A DNA stretch of 64,000 bases from Rhodococcus opacus B4 (GTDB lineage: Bacteria; Actinomycetota; Actinomycetes; Mycobacteriales; Mycobacteriaceae), in contig NC_012522.1 in assembly GCF_000010805.1 (NCBI RefSeq), forward strand, positions 7,812,001 through 7,876,000, written 5' to 3'. Positions 41,657 through 50,085 of this stretch are shown one piece after another (within the stretch, counting starts at the first letter, position 1; every line of letters begins with the position of its first letter). The position numbers were made by a program, and so were the translations under genes. The notes under the pieces are model-generated. The model made no database searches and was not told the origin of the DNA. It saw only the letters and a list, made by a program, of their open reading frames with translations.

Positions 41657-43168
41657 TTAGAGGCGTAGGTCTGTCCACACGGTCCTGGTCTCGAGGAAGT
41701 ATTCGAGGTTTTGGCGGCCCATATCTCGTCCGTAGCCGGACTTCTTGAAGCCGCCGAAGGGTGCTGCTGCATCGCTTTGGCCGTAGGTGTTGATGTAGAC
41801 GCTTCCGACTCGAAGGAGATTCGACAGTCGATTCGCCTTGGCAATGTCGCGCGTCCAGATTCCTGCGGCGAGACCATACTCGCTGTCATTTGCGCGCCGT
41901 GCGACCTCGTCGAGTTCGTCGAAGGGGAGTACGACGAGGACCGGTCCGAAAACTTCCTCGCGGACGATGGCATCGTCGTCGTTGACGTCGGTGAGTACGG
42001 TTGGTTCGAGAAAGATTCCGTCGTGGTCAGTGTGAGGGTTCCCGCCGACGACGGTGCGTGCGCCATCGGACGCTGCGCGATCCAGGTAGTTGCACACCGT
42101 CGTCATTTGGCTCTTCGAGATGAGCGGCCCCATCTGGGTGTCCTCATCGAGTTGGTGACCGACGACGATGGTCTTGGTATGTTCCTTGAGGCGGGCGAGC
42201 ACGGTGTCCAGGATCGGACGTTCGACGTACAACCGTGACCCAGCGCTGCACATTTGCCCGGTATTGGAGAAGATCGCGGCCGCGGCGCCTTCGATTGCGT
42301 GATCGAGGTTGGCATCGGCGAAGATGATGTTGGCGCTCTTGCCTCCGAGTTCGAGGGTGACGCGCTTGATGCCTGTCGCGGCACGGCGGGCGATTTCTTC
42401 GCCTACCCGCGTCGACCCAGTAAACGAAATCTTTTCGACCTCTGGATGTTCGACCAGGACGGGCCCGAGTTCCGACCCGGATCCAGGAAGGATGTTTACA
42501 ACCCCTGGAGGGAACCCGGCGTCGGAGATCAGTTCGGCTAGACGTAGTACGGACAGTGAGGTCTGCTCTGCCGGTTTGAGGACGGTGGTGCATCCGGCGG
42601 CCAGTGCGGGCGCAAGTTTCCAGCAGGCGATCAATATGGGGTAGTTCCACGGGACGATGAGGGCTGCGACACCGACCGGTGTACGTTCGGTGCGGCACAT
42701 CATATCTGGTACGTCGACAGGGATTGTGGCGCCCTCGATCTTGTTGGTCCAGCCGGCAAAGTAGCGTACGTGGCGGATCGCGTATGCGACGTCGAAGTCA
42801 CGCGCCACCGCTAGTGGTTTGCCACTGTCTAGCGCCTCGATATGCGCGAGCTCCTCTTGGTGCTCTTCCATCAGATCGGCGAGTGCGAACAGTAATCGTG
42901 CCCTGCTCGCCGCGCTCATCACTCGCCACGGTGCGTCTGGTTCGAAGGCTGCCACGGCGGCTGCAACCGCCCTATGGGCGTCCTGTTTCCCGCCTACTGC
43001 AAACGTCGCGATCTGCTCACCTGAGCCGGGGTCGAGGCTGACGGACATGCCCCCATCTCGCGGTGTAGTCCATTCGCCGTTGATGAAGAGCTGGTGATCG
43101 CGGCCGAGGAACTCCGCGGCGTCGGGGTGCACCGGAATGCGGGTCCGTGAGGGAACTTCGGTGGTCAT
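41657..43168 (-). CDS. Aldehyde dehydrogenase (amine-pathway type)
   Basis: 503 residues, complete ALDH. Cys307 (NTGQMCSAG) is the nucleophile, Glu273 (LELGGKS) the base, and VPWNYPILIACWKLAPAL the substrate/cofactor region. Its place after an aminotransferase and an amino-acid/amine permease suggests oxidation of an aminoaldehyde or semialdehyde made by transamination. It starts 43 bp after the aminotransferase stop. Confidence 0.92.
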   Translation of the reverse strand: MTTEVPSRTRIPVHPDAAEFLGRDHQLFINGEWTTPRDGGMSVSLDPGSGEQIATFAVGGKQDAHRAVAAAVAAFEPDAPWRVMSAASRARLLFALADLMEEHQEELAHIEALDSGKPLAVARDFDVAYAIRHVRYFAGWTNKIEGATIPVDVPDMMCRTERTPVGVAALIVPWNYPILIACWKLAPALAAGCTTVLKPAEQTSLSVLRLAELISDAGFPPGVVNILPGSGSELGPVLVEHPEVEKISFTGSTRVGEEIARRAATGIKRVTLELGGKSANIIFADANLDHAIEGAAAAIFSNTGQMCSAGSRLYVERPILDTVLARLKEHTKTIVVGHQLDEDTQMGPLISKSQMTTVCNYLDRAASDGARTVVGGNPHTDHDGIFLEPTVLTDVNDDDAIVREEVFGPVLVVLPFDELDEVARRANDSEYGLAAGIWTRDIAKANRLSNLLRVGSVYINTYGQSDAAAPFGGFKKSGYGRDMGRQNLEYFLETRTVWTDLRL

Positions 43169-43211
43169 CTTTTGTACCTTTCGTGCAGGTGTGGTGGAGC
43201 TACGACGAGCA

Positions 43212-44642
43212 TCAAGCGGTGAGCCCGTCGATGTTGCTCATCGCGTCGAGTACGGTGCGAACGTGGTCGACGAGGAAGTTGATGTCGTCGGTATCGAAGA
43301 CCAGCGGCGGCGAGAACTGGATCAGGGGTGTTCCTTCGTGGTCGACTGCTGCTCGGCAGAGGATGCCGGCATCGACCAGCGCGGGGTTGAGGTGTTGAGC
43401 GACGAAGTCATTCGATGAAATCGTGCTGCGCCAGGCCCTTGCGTTCTTGTCGGTTACCAATTCCAGCGAGTAATGAAATCCGTCGCCGCGAAGGTCGCCG
43501 ACGAGCGGGTGTTCGAGCAGCTCGGACAAACGTGCCCGGAAGTACGGTTCGGTGCGGCGGACATGTCCGAGGATGTCTTCGCGCTCCATGATGGCGATGT
43601 TGGCTAGTCCCGCCGCGCACGCCGCCGGGTGGCCTCCGAAGGTCAAGCCGTGGAGATACATGCCCTGCGGACCTGACAGAACGGTATCGATCACTGCGCT
43701 CGTCGTGATCATCCCACCCAGAGGAACGTGGCCCGAGGACACGCCCTTCGCGAAGGTAATGATATCTGGTTCCATTCCGTAACGGGTGGACCCGAACCAC
43801 TCGCCGAGGCGGCCGAATCCGCAGATCACCTCGTCGGCCACAAGCAGGATGCCGTGGCGGTCGCAGATCTCGCGTACGCCAGCGCAATAGCCTTCCGGAG
43901 GGGTGAGCGAGCCGCCCGCGTTCTGGAGGGGTTCGAGGAAGATGCCGGCGACGGTATCGGGGCCTTCTTGGACGATGAGTGCTTCCAGTTCCTGCAGCAG
44001 CAAAGCAGTGAACTGTTCCTCGGTTTCGCCGAAGGGACGCTTGTAGCGTTTGGTGTTGGAGATGTGTCGGGTTCCGTGCATGAGCGGCTCGAAGACCTTT
44101 TTGAAGTTTGTCATGCCGTTGAGGGAGAGCGCCGCGTACGAGGTTCCGTGGTACGACACACGCCTGGCAATGAACTTCATCCGGGAATGCTCTCCCCGGG
44201 CCTGGTGGTACTGGCGAATAAGCTTGACAGCGGCCTCGTTCGATTCGGAGCCACCGGAAGTGAGGAAGACGCGGTCCAGGCCGGCGGGGGCGAGTTCCGC
44301 GATCTTTGCGGCTAGGAGGATCGACGGGGGCTGCGCGTACCCCCAGTTCGAGAAATAGGGCAGTGTGGCCATCTGCTGTTGTACAGCGTGACCGATCTCC
44401 GCTCCGTACCCGTATCCGACGTTTACACAGAACAGGCCGGCGAGTGCATCGAGGTAGCGCTTGCCGGTGGAATCGGTCAACCAGCATCCATCACCTGACA
44501 CCATGACTCGCGGGGGCGCCTCGTTGTAGGCGCCAGCGCCGGTGAAGTGCATGATGAGGTGCTGTTGGGCGAGCTCTTGCAGATCAACCGACGAATCGGC
44601 ATCCAGTCCTGGATTGAGATCGTTGAGCGGGGAGATGGTCAT
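43212..44642 (-). CDS. Class III (omega) aminotransferase
   Basis: 476 residues. The PLP lysine is Lys299 in FAKGVSSGHVPLGG, with Asp270 in VADEVICGFGR. TSGGSESNEAAVKL binds the phosphate. The family transfers amino groups from diamines, beta-alanine or other omega-amines to pyruvate or 2-oxoglutarate. AAAGGGA precedes the ATG. With the permease and ALDH it makes a plausible putrescine or similar amine route. The substrate is inferred from context only. Confidence 0.92.
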   Translation of the reverse strand: MTISPLNDLNPGLDADSSVDLQELAQQHLIMHFTGAGAYNEAPPRVMVSGDGCWLTDSTGKRYLDALAGLFCVNVGYGYGAEIGHAVQQQMATLPYFSNWGYAQPPSILLAAKIAELAPAGLDRVFLTSGGSESNEAAVKLIRQYHQARGEHSRMKFIARRVSYHGTSYAALSLNGMTNFKKVFEPLMHGTRHISNTKRYKRPFGETEEQFTALLLQELEALIVQEGPDTVAGIFLEPLQNAGGSLTPPEGYCAGVREICDRHGILLVADEVICGFGRLGEWFGSTRYGMEPDIITFAKGVSSGHVPLGGMITTSAVIDTVLSGPQGMYLHGLTFGGHPAACAAGLANIAIMEREDILGHVRRTEPYFRARLSELLEHPLVGDLRGDGFHYSLELVTDKNARAWRSTISSNDFVAQHLNPALVDAGILCRAAVDHEGTPLIQFSPPLVFDTDDINFLVDHVRTVLDAMSNIDGLTA

Positions 44643-44681
44643 TACTGTCCCTTTCGAGCGGATTTTTTCCAGATGCTTTGT

Positions 44682-44699
44682 GGGGGAGGTGTATCCCCC
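44682..44699 (-). terminator. Intercistronic hairpin GGGGGA/TCCCCC
   Basis: A 6-bp G/C stem with a 6-base loop lies in the 103-bp gap between permease and aminotransferase. It may cause partial termination or mRNA processing. Confidence 0.35.
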
Positions 44700-44745
44700 T
44701 GGTTTGCTTTCGATTATCAGAGTGGACGAGATCTGGTGGAGTGTG

Positions 44746-46164
44746 TCAGCGCGCGGCCTGGGCCGCTACCTCGATGTCGCCGTTTCCTTCGTGATCAGCC
44801 TTGTCCATCGACAGATCGGGGACCGGCCGGGAGAATCCCCGCGTGAGCGTGAGAAGATAGGCAACTCCCACAGCGAGCCAGGTCAGTCCGATTGCAAAGG
44901 TCGGGCCGCTCAGGCTGGTCCACAGGTAGGCGTTGAAGGCGACGCCGAGACCGGGTACGAGGGCGTATCGGAGCAGGTCTCCCGGCGATCGTTTGCCCTT
45001 GTCGATTACATAGTGCTTGATGACGGCAAGATTCACGAAGGTGAAGGCCGCCAGGGCGCCGAAGCTGATCATCGACGACGCCTTCTCGAGGCTGATGAAC
45101 AGCGCGGACAGGCCCAGCGCACCGACAATGATGTTCGGGACAACGGGAGTACGGAAGCGGGGATGCAGATGTCCGAAGATCGGTTTTGGCAGTACGCCGT
45201 CACGCCCCATCGCAAACAGGATCCTGGACACGCTTGCCTGACTTGCCAATGCAGAGGCGAAACAGCCGGCGACATAGGCGGCAGTGAAGAAACTATTGAG
45301 AAGGTCTCCACCGACATGCTTCATCACATCCACGGTTGCGACATCGACACTGCTGAACAGGGTGTAATCCGGGAAGATGAGGTGTCCGATGTAGGACTCG
45401 AGAATGTACAGCGCACCGCCGAGAACCGTGCACAGCAGAATGGCGCGCGGAATCCGAACGGTCGGGTTCTTCGTTTCCTCTGAGAGTGTGGAGACTGCGT
45501 CGAAGCCGAGAAATGAGAGGGCCAGGATGGCGGCGCCGCCGAAGACTGCGGCGACATTCATCCCGGAGGAGAGAAATGGGGTGGTGAAAGAGTGCACGCC
45601 GCTCTCGCCCAGCTTGCGAACCGACAAGACGACGAAGACGGCAATGAAGACGAACTGTGCCGCGATGAAGATGAAATTGACTCCTGCGATCACACGGATG
45701 CCGATGATATTGAGCAGCGTTGTGAGCAGGACGGATCCCACTATCCACATCCACATCGGAATGCTGGGGAAGTAGTCGTGCATGTACAGGCCGATGACGA
45801 GGTAGCAGATCATCGGCAGGAAGATGTAGTCCAGCAGAAGCACCCAACCGACGATGAATCCGACTGCCTTGCCGAATGCGCTCTTCGCGTAGGCGTAGGC
45901 GGAGCCTGCTCGGGGATGCGCCACGACCATGCGGCCGTAGCTGTATGCGGTCAACAGCATCGCGAGCGTTGTCACGATGTAAGCCGCTGGGAGATGTCCC
46001 TCGGTGGATGTCGTTACCACTCCGTACGTGGTCCATACGGTCAGTGGCACCATGTAGGCCAATCCGAAGAAGACCAGGGAGGGCATCCCGAGAACTCTCT
46101 TCAACTCGGTTTCATGTTGGGGACCATGATCGCTGAGGTTGTGGGGTCCGGGTCGAACGGTCAT
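44746..46164 (-). CDS. APC-family amino acid/amine permease
   Basis: 472 residues with about 12 hydrophobic segments. GLAYMVPLTVWTTYGVV, LSFLGFDAVSTLSEETKNP and SRILFAMGRDGVLPK are standard APC motifs. It should import an amino acid or polyamine across the cytoplasmic membrane. I chose the ATG at 46164, preceded by AAGAAGG, over a GTG 48 bp earlier. It is the first structural gene of the operon and has an 850-bp upstream region with repeated palindromes. Confidence 0.9.
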   Translation of the reverse strand: MTVRPGPHNLSDHGPQHETELKRVLGMPSLVFFGLAYMVPLTVWTTYGVVTTSTEGHLPAAYIVTTLAMLLTAYSYGRMVVAHPRAGSAYAYAKSAFGKAVGFIVGWVLLLDYIFLPMICYLVIGLYMHDYFPSIPMWMWIVGSVLLTTLLNIIGIRVIAGVNFIFIAAQFVFIAVFVVLSVRKLGESGVHSFTTPFLSSGMNVAAVFGGAAILALSFLGFDAVSTLSEETKNPTVRIPRAILLCTVLGGALYILESYIGHLIFPDYTLFSSVDVATVDVMKHVGGDLLNSFFTAAYVAGCFASALASQASVSRILFAMGRDGVLPKPIFGHLHPRFRTPVVPNIIVGALGLSALFISLEKASSMISFGALAAFTFVNLAVIKHYVIDKGKRSPGDLLRYALVPGLGVAFNAYLWTSLSGPTFAIGLTWLAVGVAYLLTLTRGFSRPVPDLSMDKADHEGNGDIEVAAQAAR

Positions 46165-46231
46165 AGGAAACGCCTTCTTAACTCTCGGCGTGGTGCGTGT
46201 GACGGCAGCCACAGTCTGGCATGTGGGAAAT

Positions 46232-46249
46232 ATTCCTCTTTAGAGGAAT
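46232..46249. promoter_or_regulatory. Candidate operator ATTCCTCT-TT-AGAGGAAT
   Basis: A perfect 8-bp inverted repeat with a 2-base centre, 67 bp upstream of the permease ATG. A second, half-conserved copy with the same flank (GGGAA-ATATTCCTCTTTAG) lies 417 bp further away. It is a good candidate site for the XRE-cupin regulator. Confidence 0.6.
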
Positions 46250-46648
46250 GGAAGTCAAGGCCTTTGAGTCACAAAAACTTTCTGACCGCGCAGGCCGGAC
46301 GCGGTGGATCCGGTTGTGTATGTCAAATAGTCTGCGGATCGCAGTGTTCCGTGATCGACGGGCACGATCGGGTGGCGAAAGTGCGGGCGTTGTGACGGTA
46401 CGAGCTGAAGCCGGGTCGGAGCGATCTCGAATGGCGACCGGAAATGGCGAAACGTTAGAGGATGCGGTGCCCGACGGTCGGCGCGGATCAGGACCTCTGA
46501 GTGGGTCGAGGAGCGCGTTGAGACCGCGGTTTCGTATCTTGCGCGCCACATCGTGCCGACTAGGGATGCGGTGTCGCCGTTGGGTGCTTCGCAACCCTTC
46601 CGTATCGAGTGTCGCTGGCGGAGCCTGGGATCGAACGATGGGGAAGAT

Positions 46649-46666
46649 ATTCCTCTTTAGTGGAGC
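46649..46666. promoter_or_regulatory. Second copy of the ATTCCTCTTTAG operator-like site
   Basis: ATATTCCTCTTTAG is identical to the first copy; the right arm is degenerate (TGGAGC). Both copies are preceded by GGGAA and followed by GTCAAG at a similar distance, so the whole ~38-bp block is repeated. The rest of 46165-47014 shows no gene. Confidence 0.5.
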
Positions 46667-47014
46667 CGACGTCAAGACCGCAATTACGCGAGGTCATCCT
46701 CGGATTTTTTGTGCAAGAGGGCATTTGCGATCTCAGGACGCGAGGTTCGGCGTTATAGGCCGAGTCGACTGGGAGAGAAATTATGAAACCAATCGGTGTG
46801 CAGCCTGTCTGGAGGTCGAGCGGATTGCGTCGTAGTTGCGCGGTGCGTCGCACCGAAGCGGCCTTAAACGCGCAGGATCAGACGGTTGTGCAAACCGTCG
46901 CTGGCTGGCCATGTCACTCTGCCGTCGGGCAGAGTGGGCGCGCGCATTGTCTCTAAGCACACTGGTCATGCGAGAACTGTGCGTGACGAGGGTGGCGGGG
47001 ATCGGGAAGGGGCG

Positions 47015-47617
47015 TCAGAGCGGTCGTCGGCCACCGGACATGACGATGAATGCCACGGTCTTGGACCGGCCCGGGTTCCTGAATGCGTGAATGACATCCG
47101 ATTCGAAATAGAGCGCGTCGCCCTCGCCAAGCAGGTATGCCTGGCCTGCGAGGGTGATCTCGAGTTGGCCACGCTCAACGGTGATGTGCTCGATCCACCC
47201 CTTGTGGTGCGGAGCGAACTCTCCCGCATCTACCAGCGGGTCGAACTCGAGTCGGCCTGTCTCGAAGTCCAGGCCGTGTACGACGGGTGACGTTATTTTG
47301 CGTCGCCAACCCGCGGCGTCCGACACCACCCGCTGTGCAGCGACAGGAAGGTGAATCGCACGACCTTCACGTTCCTCGTCGAGCAATCGTGAGACGCTGA
47401 CGCCGAGCGCGACGGCGATTCGATCGAGGACCAGGACGGTAGGAACTTTGGCACCGAGTTCGATCGCCGACAGCATGCTGCGGCTCACCTCGCTTGACCG
47501 GGCCAGGTCCTCCAATGACAGTCGTCGGAGTTGGCGTTCCGTCCTGATACGAGCACCGAGCGCCGTCATGGACAGCCGGTCCCTACCAGGGTCGTTCTCG
47601 TGCGACGCCGAAGTCAT
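47015..47617 (-). CDS. XRE-family regulator with cupin domain
   Basis: 200 residues. A helix-turn-helix of XRE type (about 19-80; LEDLARSSEVSRSMLSAIE) is fused to a C-terminal cupin (about 120-195; HHKGWIEHITVERG and LGEGDALYFESDVIHAF). This is the architecture of PuuR-like regulators of amine catabolism. The ATG at 47617 is chosen tentatively; starts at 47662 and 47569 are possible. It lies upstream of the permease on the same strand, separated by the region with operator-like repeats. Confidence 0.88.
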   Translation of the reverse strand: MTSASHENDPGRDRLSMTALGARIRTERQLRRLSLEDLARSSEVSRSMLSAIELGAKVPTVLVLDRIAVALGVSVSRLLDEEREGRAIHLPVAAQRVVSDAAGWRRKITSPVVHGLDFETGRLEFDPLVDAGEFAPHHKGWIEHITVERGQLEITLAGQAYLLGEGDALYFESDVIHAFRNPGRSKTVAFIVMSGGRRPL

Positions 47618-47937
47618 GAAAACAGAATAGCGTTGTGACATTGACGCTCCGGACGGATGCATAAGAATCTCGCCGGTGGTCGTCGGCGTCGGCAATGGGC
47701 GCGAGTTGGAGCATCGCCTCGAGAGTGCTGCGGCGGTCGTTTCGCGGCTGGCACTGTTGATGTGCCTGGGTGGGATTTGCCGCGGGGCGCGCTCCCCGGC
47801 GTTCGTTGGCTACCACATGTAAGTAGCTGGTCTGATCATGAACCATGCTGTGTATGGATAGCGGGGATGCCTTCCGTGTGCCAGTAGTCCGGTCGCGATG
47901 AACGACTGGGGGAGAGACCCGGCTCGACGCGTGGTTA
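47618..47937. other. Intergenic, no feature seen
   Basis: About 320 bp between the XRE-cupin start and the MarR stop. It must contain the promoter of the XRE-cupin gene, but no convincing -35/-10 pair or repeat was found. Confidence 0.4.
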
Positions 47938-48432
47938 TCACGCAAAGTCTATCGACCCGGAACACCCGTTGAATAGGCCGCGCGTGATCGACGTGGGTAA
48001 AGAGGTGGCGGTGCATTCGGTCGGTGCATCGCAGTGTGAGCGGACTAGTTGGGTCGATTCGATCAGAGTGTGCAGGGATTGTTGAGCGGCGCAGTGTGTC
48101 GATCGGCCGGCGGCGGTGGGCTCCAACAGCGATTGACGTCGGTTGTCGGGATTCGTGTGCCGAATTGTCAGTCCTTGGGCTTCGAGGCGGTCGACGGTAG
48201 AGCTTGTCGTCGTCCAATGGCGCTGTAATTGGGCAGCGAGGGGGAGAAGCGTCATCGGGGTCGTCGCCGATACCAGGGCGTTGAGGATCTCGAACTTGGC
48301 ATGCGTCAGCCCATGTGGGCGGAGCGCGGAGTCGATCGCCTTGCTTAGTTTTCGGTGCTCGAGTCCGAGTCGGGTATTGATGTCGAGCAACTGCATGGGA
48401 GTGAGCAGCGGCAGAGGATGTGGGTCGGTCAT
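47938..48432 (-). CDS. MarR-family transcriptional regulator
   Basis: 164 residues. The winged-helix core runs from AKFEILNALVSATTPMTLLP to TTSSTVDRLEAQGL and HTNPDNRRQSLLEPTAAG, a standard MarR layout. The last 35 residues (from TQLVRSHC) do not look like a normal MarR dimerisation helix, so the 3' end may be altered. It lies 51 bp after ArsR on the same strand. A broken copy of it is at 40.7-41.2 kb. Confidence 0.8.
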   Translation of the reverse strand: MTDPHPLPLLTPMQLLDINTRLGLEHRKLSKAIDSALRPHGLTHAKFEILNALVSATTPMTLLPLAAQLQRHWTTTSSTVDRLEAQGLTIRHTNPDNRRQSLLEPTAAGRSTHCAAQQSLHTLIESTQLVRSHCDAPTECTATSLPTSITRGLFNGCSGSIDFA

Positions 48433-48483
48433 GGATGTCCTTGTGCTGGCGAGGGGGCTCGTGATTCCTCGTCTGCTGAGCGC

Positions 48484-48807
48484 CTACTCGTCGGGTTCAT
48501 CGGCGCTGGTTGGGTGAGTCATGGTCGATCGAGGGGTGATGATTTCGATGAAGCGGCACAGGGTTTCTCGTTCGAAACGTACGTAGCGGTGCCGGCCGTC
48601 GATGGTCACGGTCACCAGTCCTGCTTCGGTGAGCATCTTTACGTGGTAGGAGACGGTGGATGGACCGACGTCTGCGTCGTCTACGAGGTGCGTACACGAA
48701 ATCTCCCCTGCCCGGGCGATGATCGTCAGCAGGTGTAGTCGCATCGGATCGGCGAGGATGCGCGCGATGCGGGCGACCTTATCGGGGCAAGGGGGCTCGG
48801 AGTTCAC
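48484..48807 (-). CDS. ArsR-family transcriptional regulator
   Basis: 107 residues with one winged helix (DPMRLHLLTIIARAGEISC, GPSTVSYHVKMLTEAGLV). No clear metal-binding Cys pair is seen at the recognition helix, so it may sense an organic ligand or redox state. It is 18 bp after the MFS transporter in the carboxylate operon, so it probably controls that operon. Confidence 0.88.
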   Translation of the reverse strand: MNSEPPCPDKVARIARILADPMRLHLLTIIARAGEISCTHLVDDADVGPSTVSYHVKMLTEAGLVTVTIDGRHRYVRFERETLCRFIEIITPRSTMTHPTSADEPDE

Positions 48808-48825
48808 TGGTCGTTCTCTGTCTGC

Positions 48826-50085
48826 TCAGTGGTTCGGCGGCGTGGTGATGTCGTGGTCTGCACGAATCAGGAGAGCCATCGCGGCTGCCCCGATGACGGG
48901 TCCCAGCGCAAGGGCCAGCAGTGCTGCAGACCAGGACAGGTGTTCGACCAGGACCGGGACCAGCCACAGGGTGAGGGTGGTCGTGAGGTAGCCGAGTGCG
49001 AGTTGGATGGACACTGCTCCGCCGACGTAGACCGGATCGGCGTGTTCGGTCACCAGCGCTGAGAATTGCGCCGAGTCGGCGATGACCCAGAATCCCCAGA
49101 ATACGCAGAGCGCGAGCACGATCGGTAGTGGCGCGGTGTCGAGGATGCTCAGCGCGATCGCTGCGGTTCCCGAGCAGATCAGGCAGATCAGTGCCGATTG
49201 TGCCCGACCGTACCGGTCGCTGAGGCGGCCTCCGACGAAGCACCCGATTGCGCCGGCACCGATGCAGGCGAATGAGAGCGCGGACGCGGTCGCGTCGGGG
49301 TGGGGGCGGGTGGCGATGGCAGGAAGGGTGGCGAGGAATGTCCCGACCCAAGCCCACATGGCGTAGAGCTCCCACATGTGGCCCATGTAGCCGATGTTTG
49401 CGAGAGCGACGTGTTTGTTCCGGAGGCTGGTGATGGCAGCGGTGATGCTGAACGGCTGCCGGGGAAACGGGTACGGGCCGGAGGTGCGCAGTAGCAGGAT
49501 CAGGCCGCCACCCGCCGCAGTCATGATGGTGGTGGCGGTGATGACGTGCTGCCACTGCACGTCTCCGAACGAGTTGACCAGGTGCGGCAGTGCCGACCCG
49601 AGTGTGAGCGCACCGATCATGACTCCGAGTGCGGTGCCGCGCCCGGTTCGGAACCAGGTGGAGACCTCTTTCAATGCCGGCGGATATACCGCGGCGAGGA
49701 AGATGCCGGTGAGTAGCCGCAGAGGTATGGCGGCGGCGAGGCCATCGGCGAAGAGTAGGCCGAGGTTGGCGAGGGCGGCGCCGACGGCGCCGCCGAAGAT
49801 CAGGATGCGGCCGGGTACGGCGTCGGCCAGGCCGGTGGCGGCGGCGGTGACCGCGCCGATGACGAAGCCGAACTGGACGGCGATGGTCAGCAATGACGAT
49901 GCTGCGGTGGACAAGTTCCAGACCGCCACGAGTTGTGGGACCACGAACGACGCCGAGAACCACACGCTCATCGACAGGAATGTGCTGATGGCGATCAGTG
50001 TGAGCGCGGTTGCGGGGCGTTGCGCTGGCGCAGCGGCCGATGTGTGCTCGGGCGCTGGTTGGAGCTCGGCGTCGTATGGGCTCAC
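48826..50085 (-). CDS. MFS transporter
   Basis: 419 residues with about 12 membrane segments. The loop 2-3 motif is modified, and GGRLSDRYGRAQSAL gives the loop 8-9 motif. The GTG start shares one base with the TAG stop of the acyl-CoA synthetase (TAGTG), so translation is coupled. The operon already has an SSS symporter, so this could be an exporter or a second importer for the same acid. Confidence 0.88.
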   Translation of the reverse strand: MSPYDAELQPAPEHTSAAAPAQRPATALTLIAISTFLSMSVWFSASFVVPQLVAVWNLSTAASSLLTIAVQFGFVIGAVTAAATGLADAVPGRILIFGGAVGAALANLGLLFADGLAAAIPLRLLTGIFLAAVYPPALKEVSTWFRTGRGTALGVMIGALTLGSALPHLVNSFGDVQWQHVITATTIMTAAGGGLILLLRTSGPYPFPRQPFSITAAITSLRNKHVALANIGYMGHMWELYAMWAWVGTFLATLPAIATRPHPDATASALSFACIGAGAIGCFVGGRLSDRYGRAQSALICLICSGTAAIALSILDTAPLPIVLALCVFWGFWVIADSAQFSALVTEHADPVYVGGAVSIQLALGYLTTTLTLWLVPVLVEHLSWSAALLALALGPVIGAAAMALLIRADHDITTPPNH

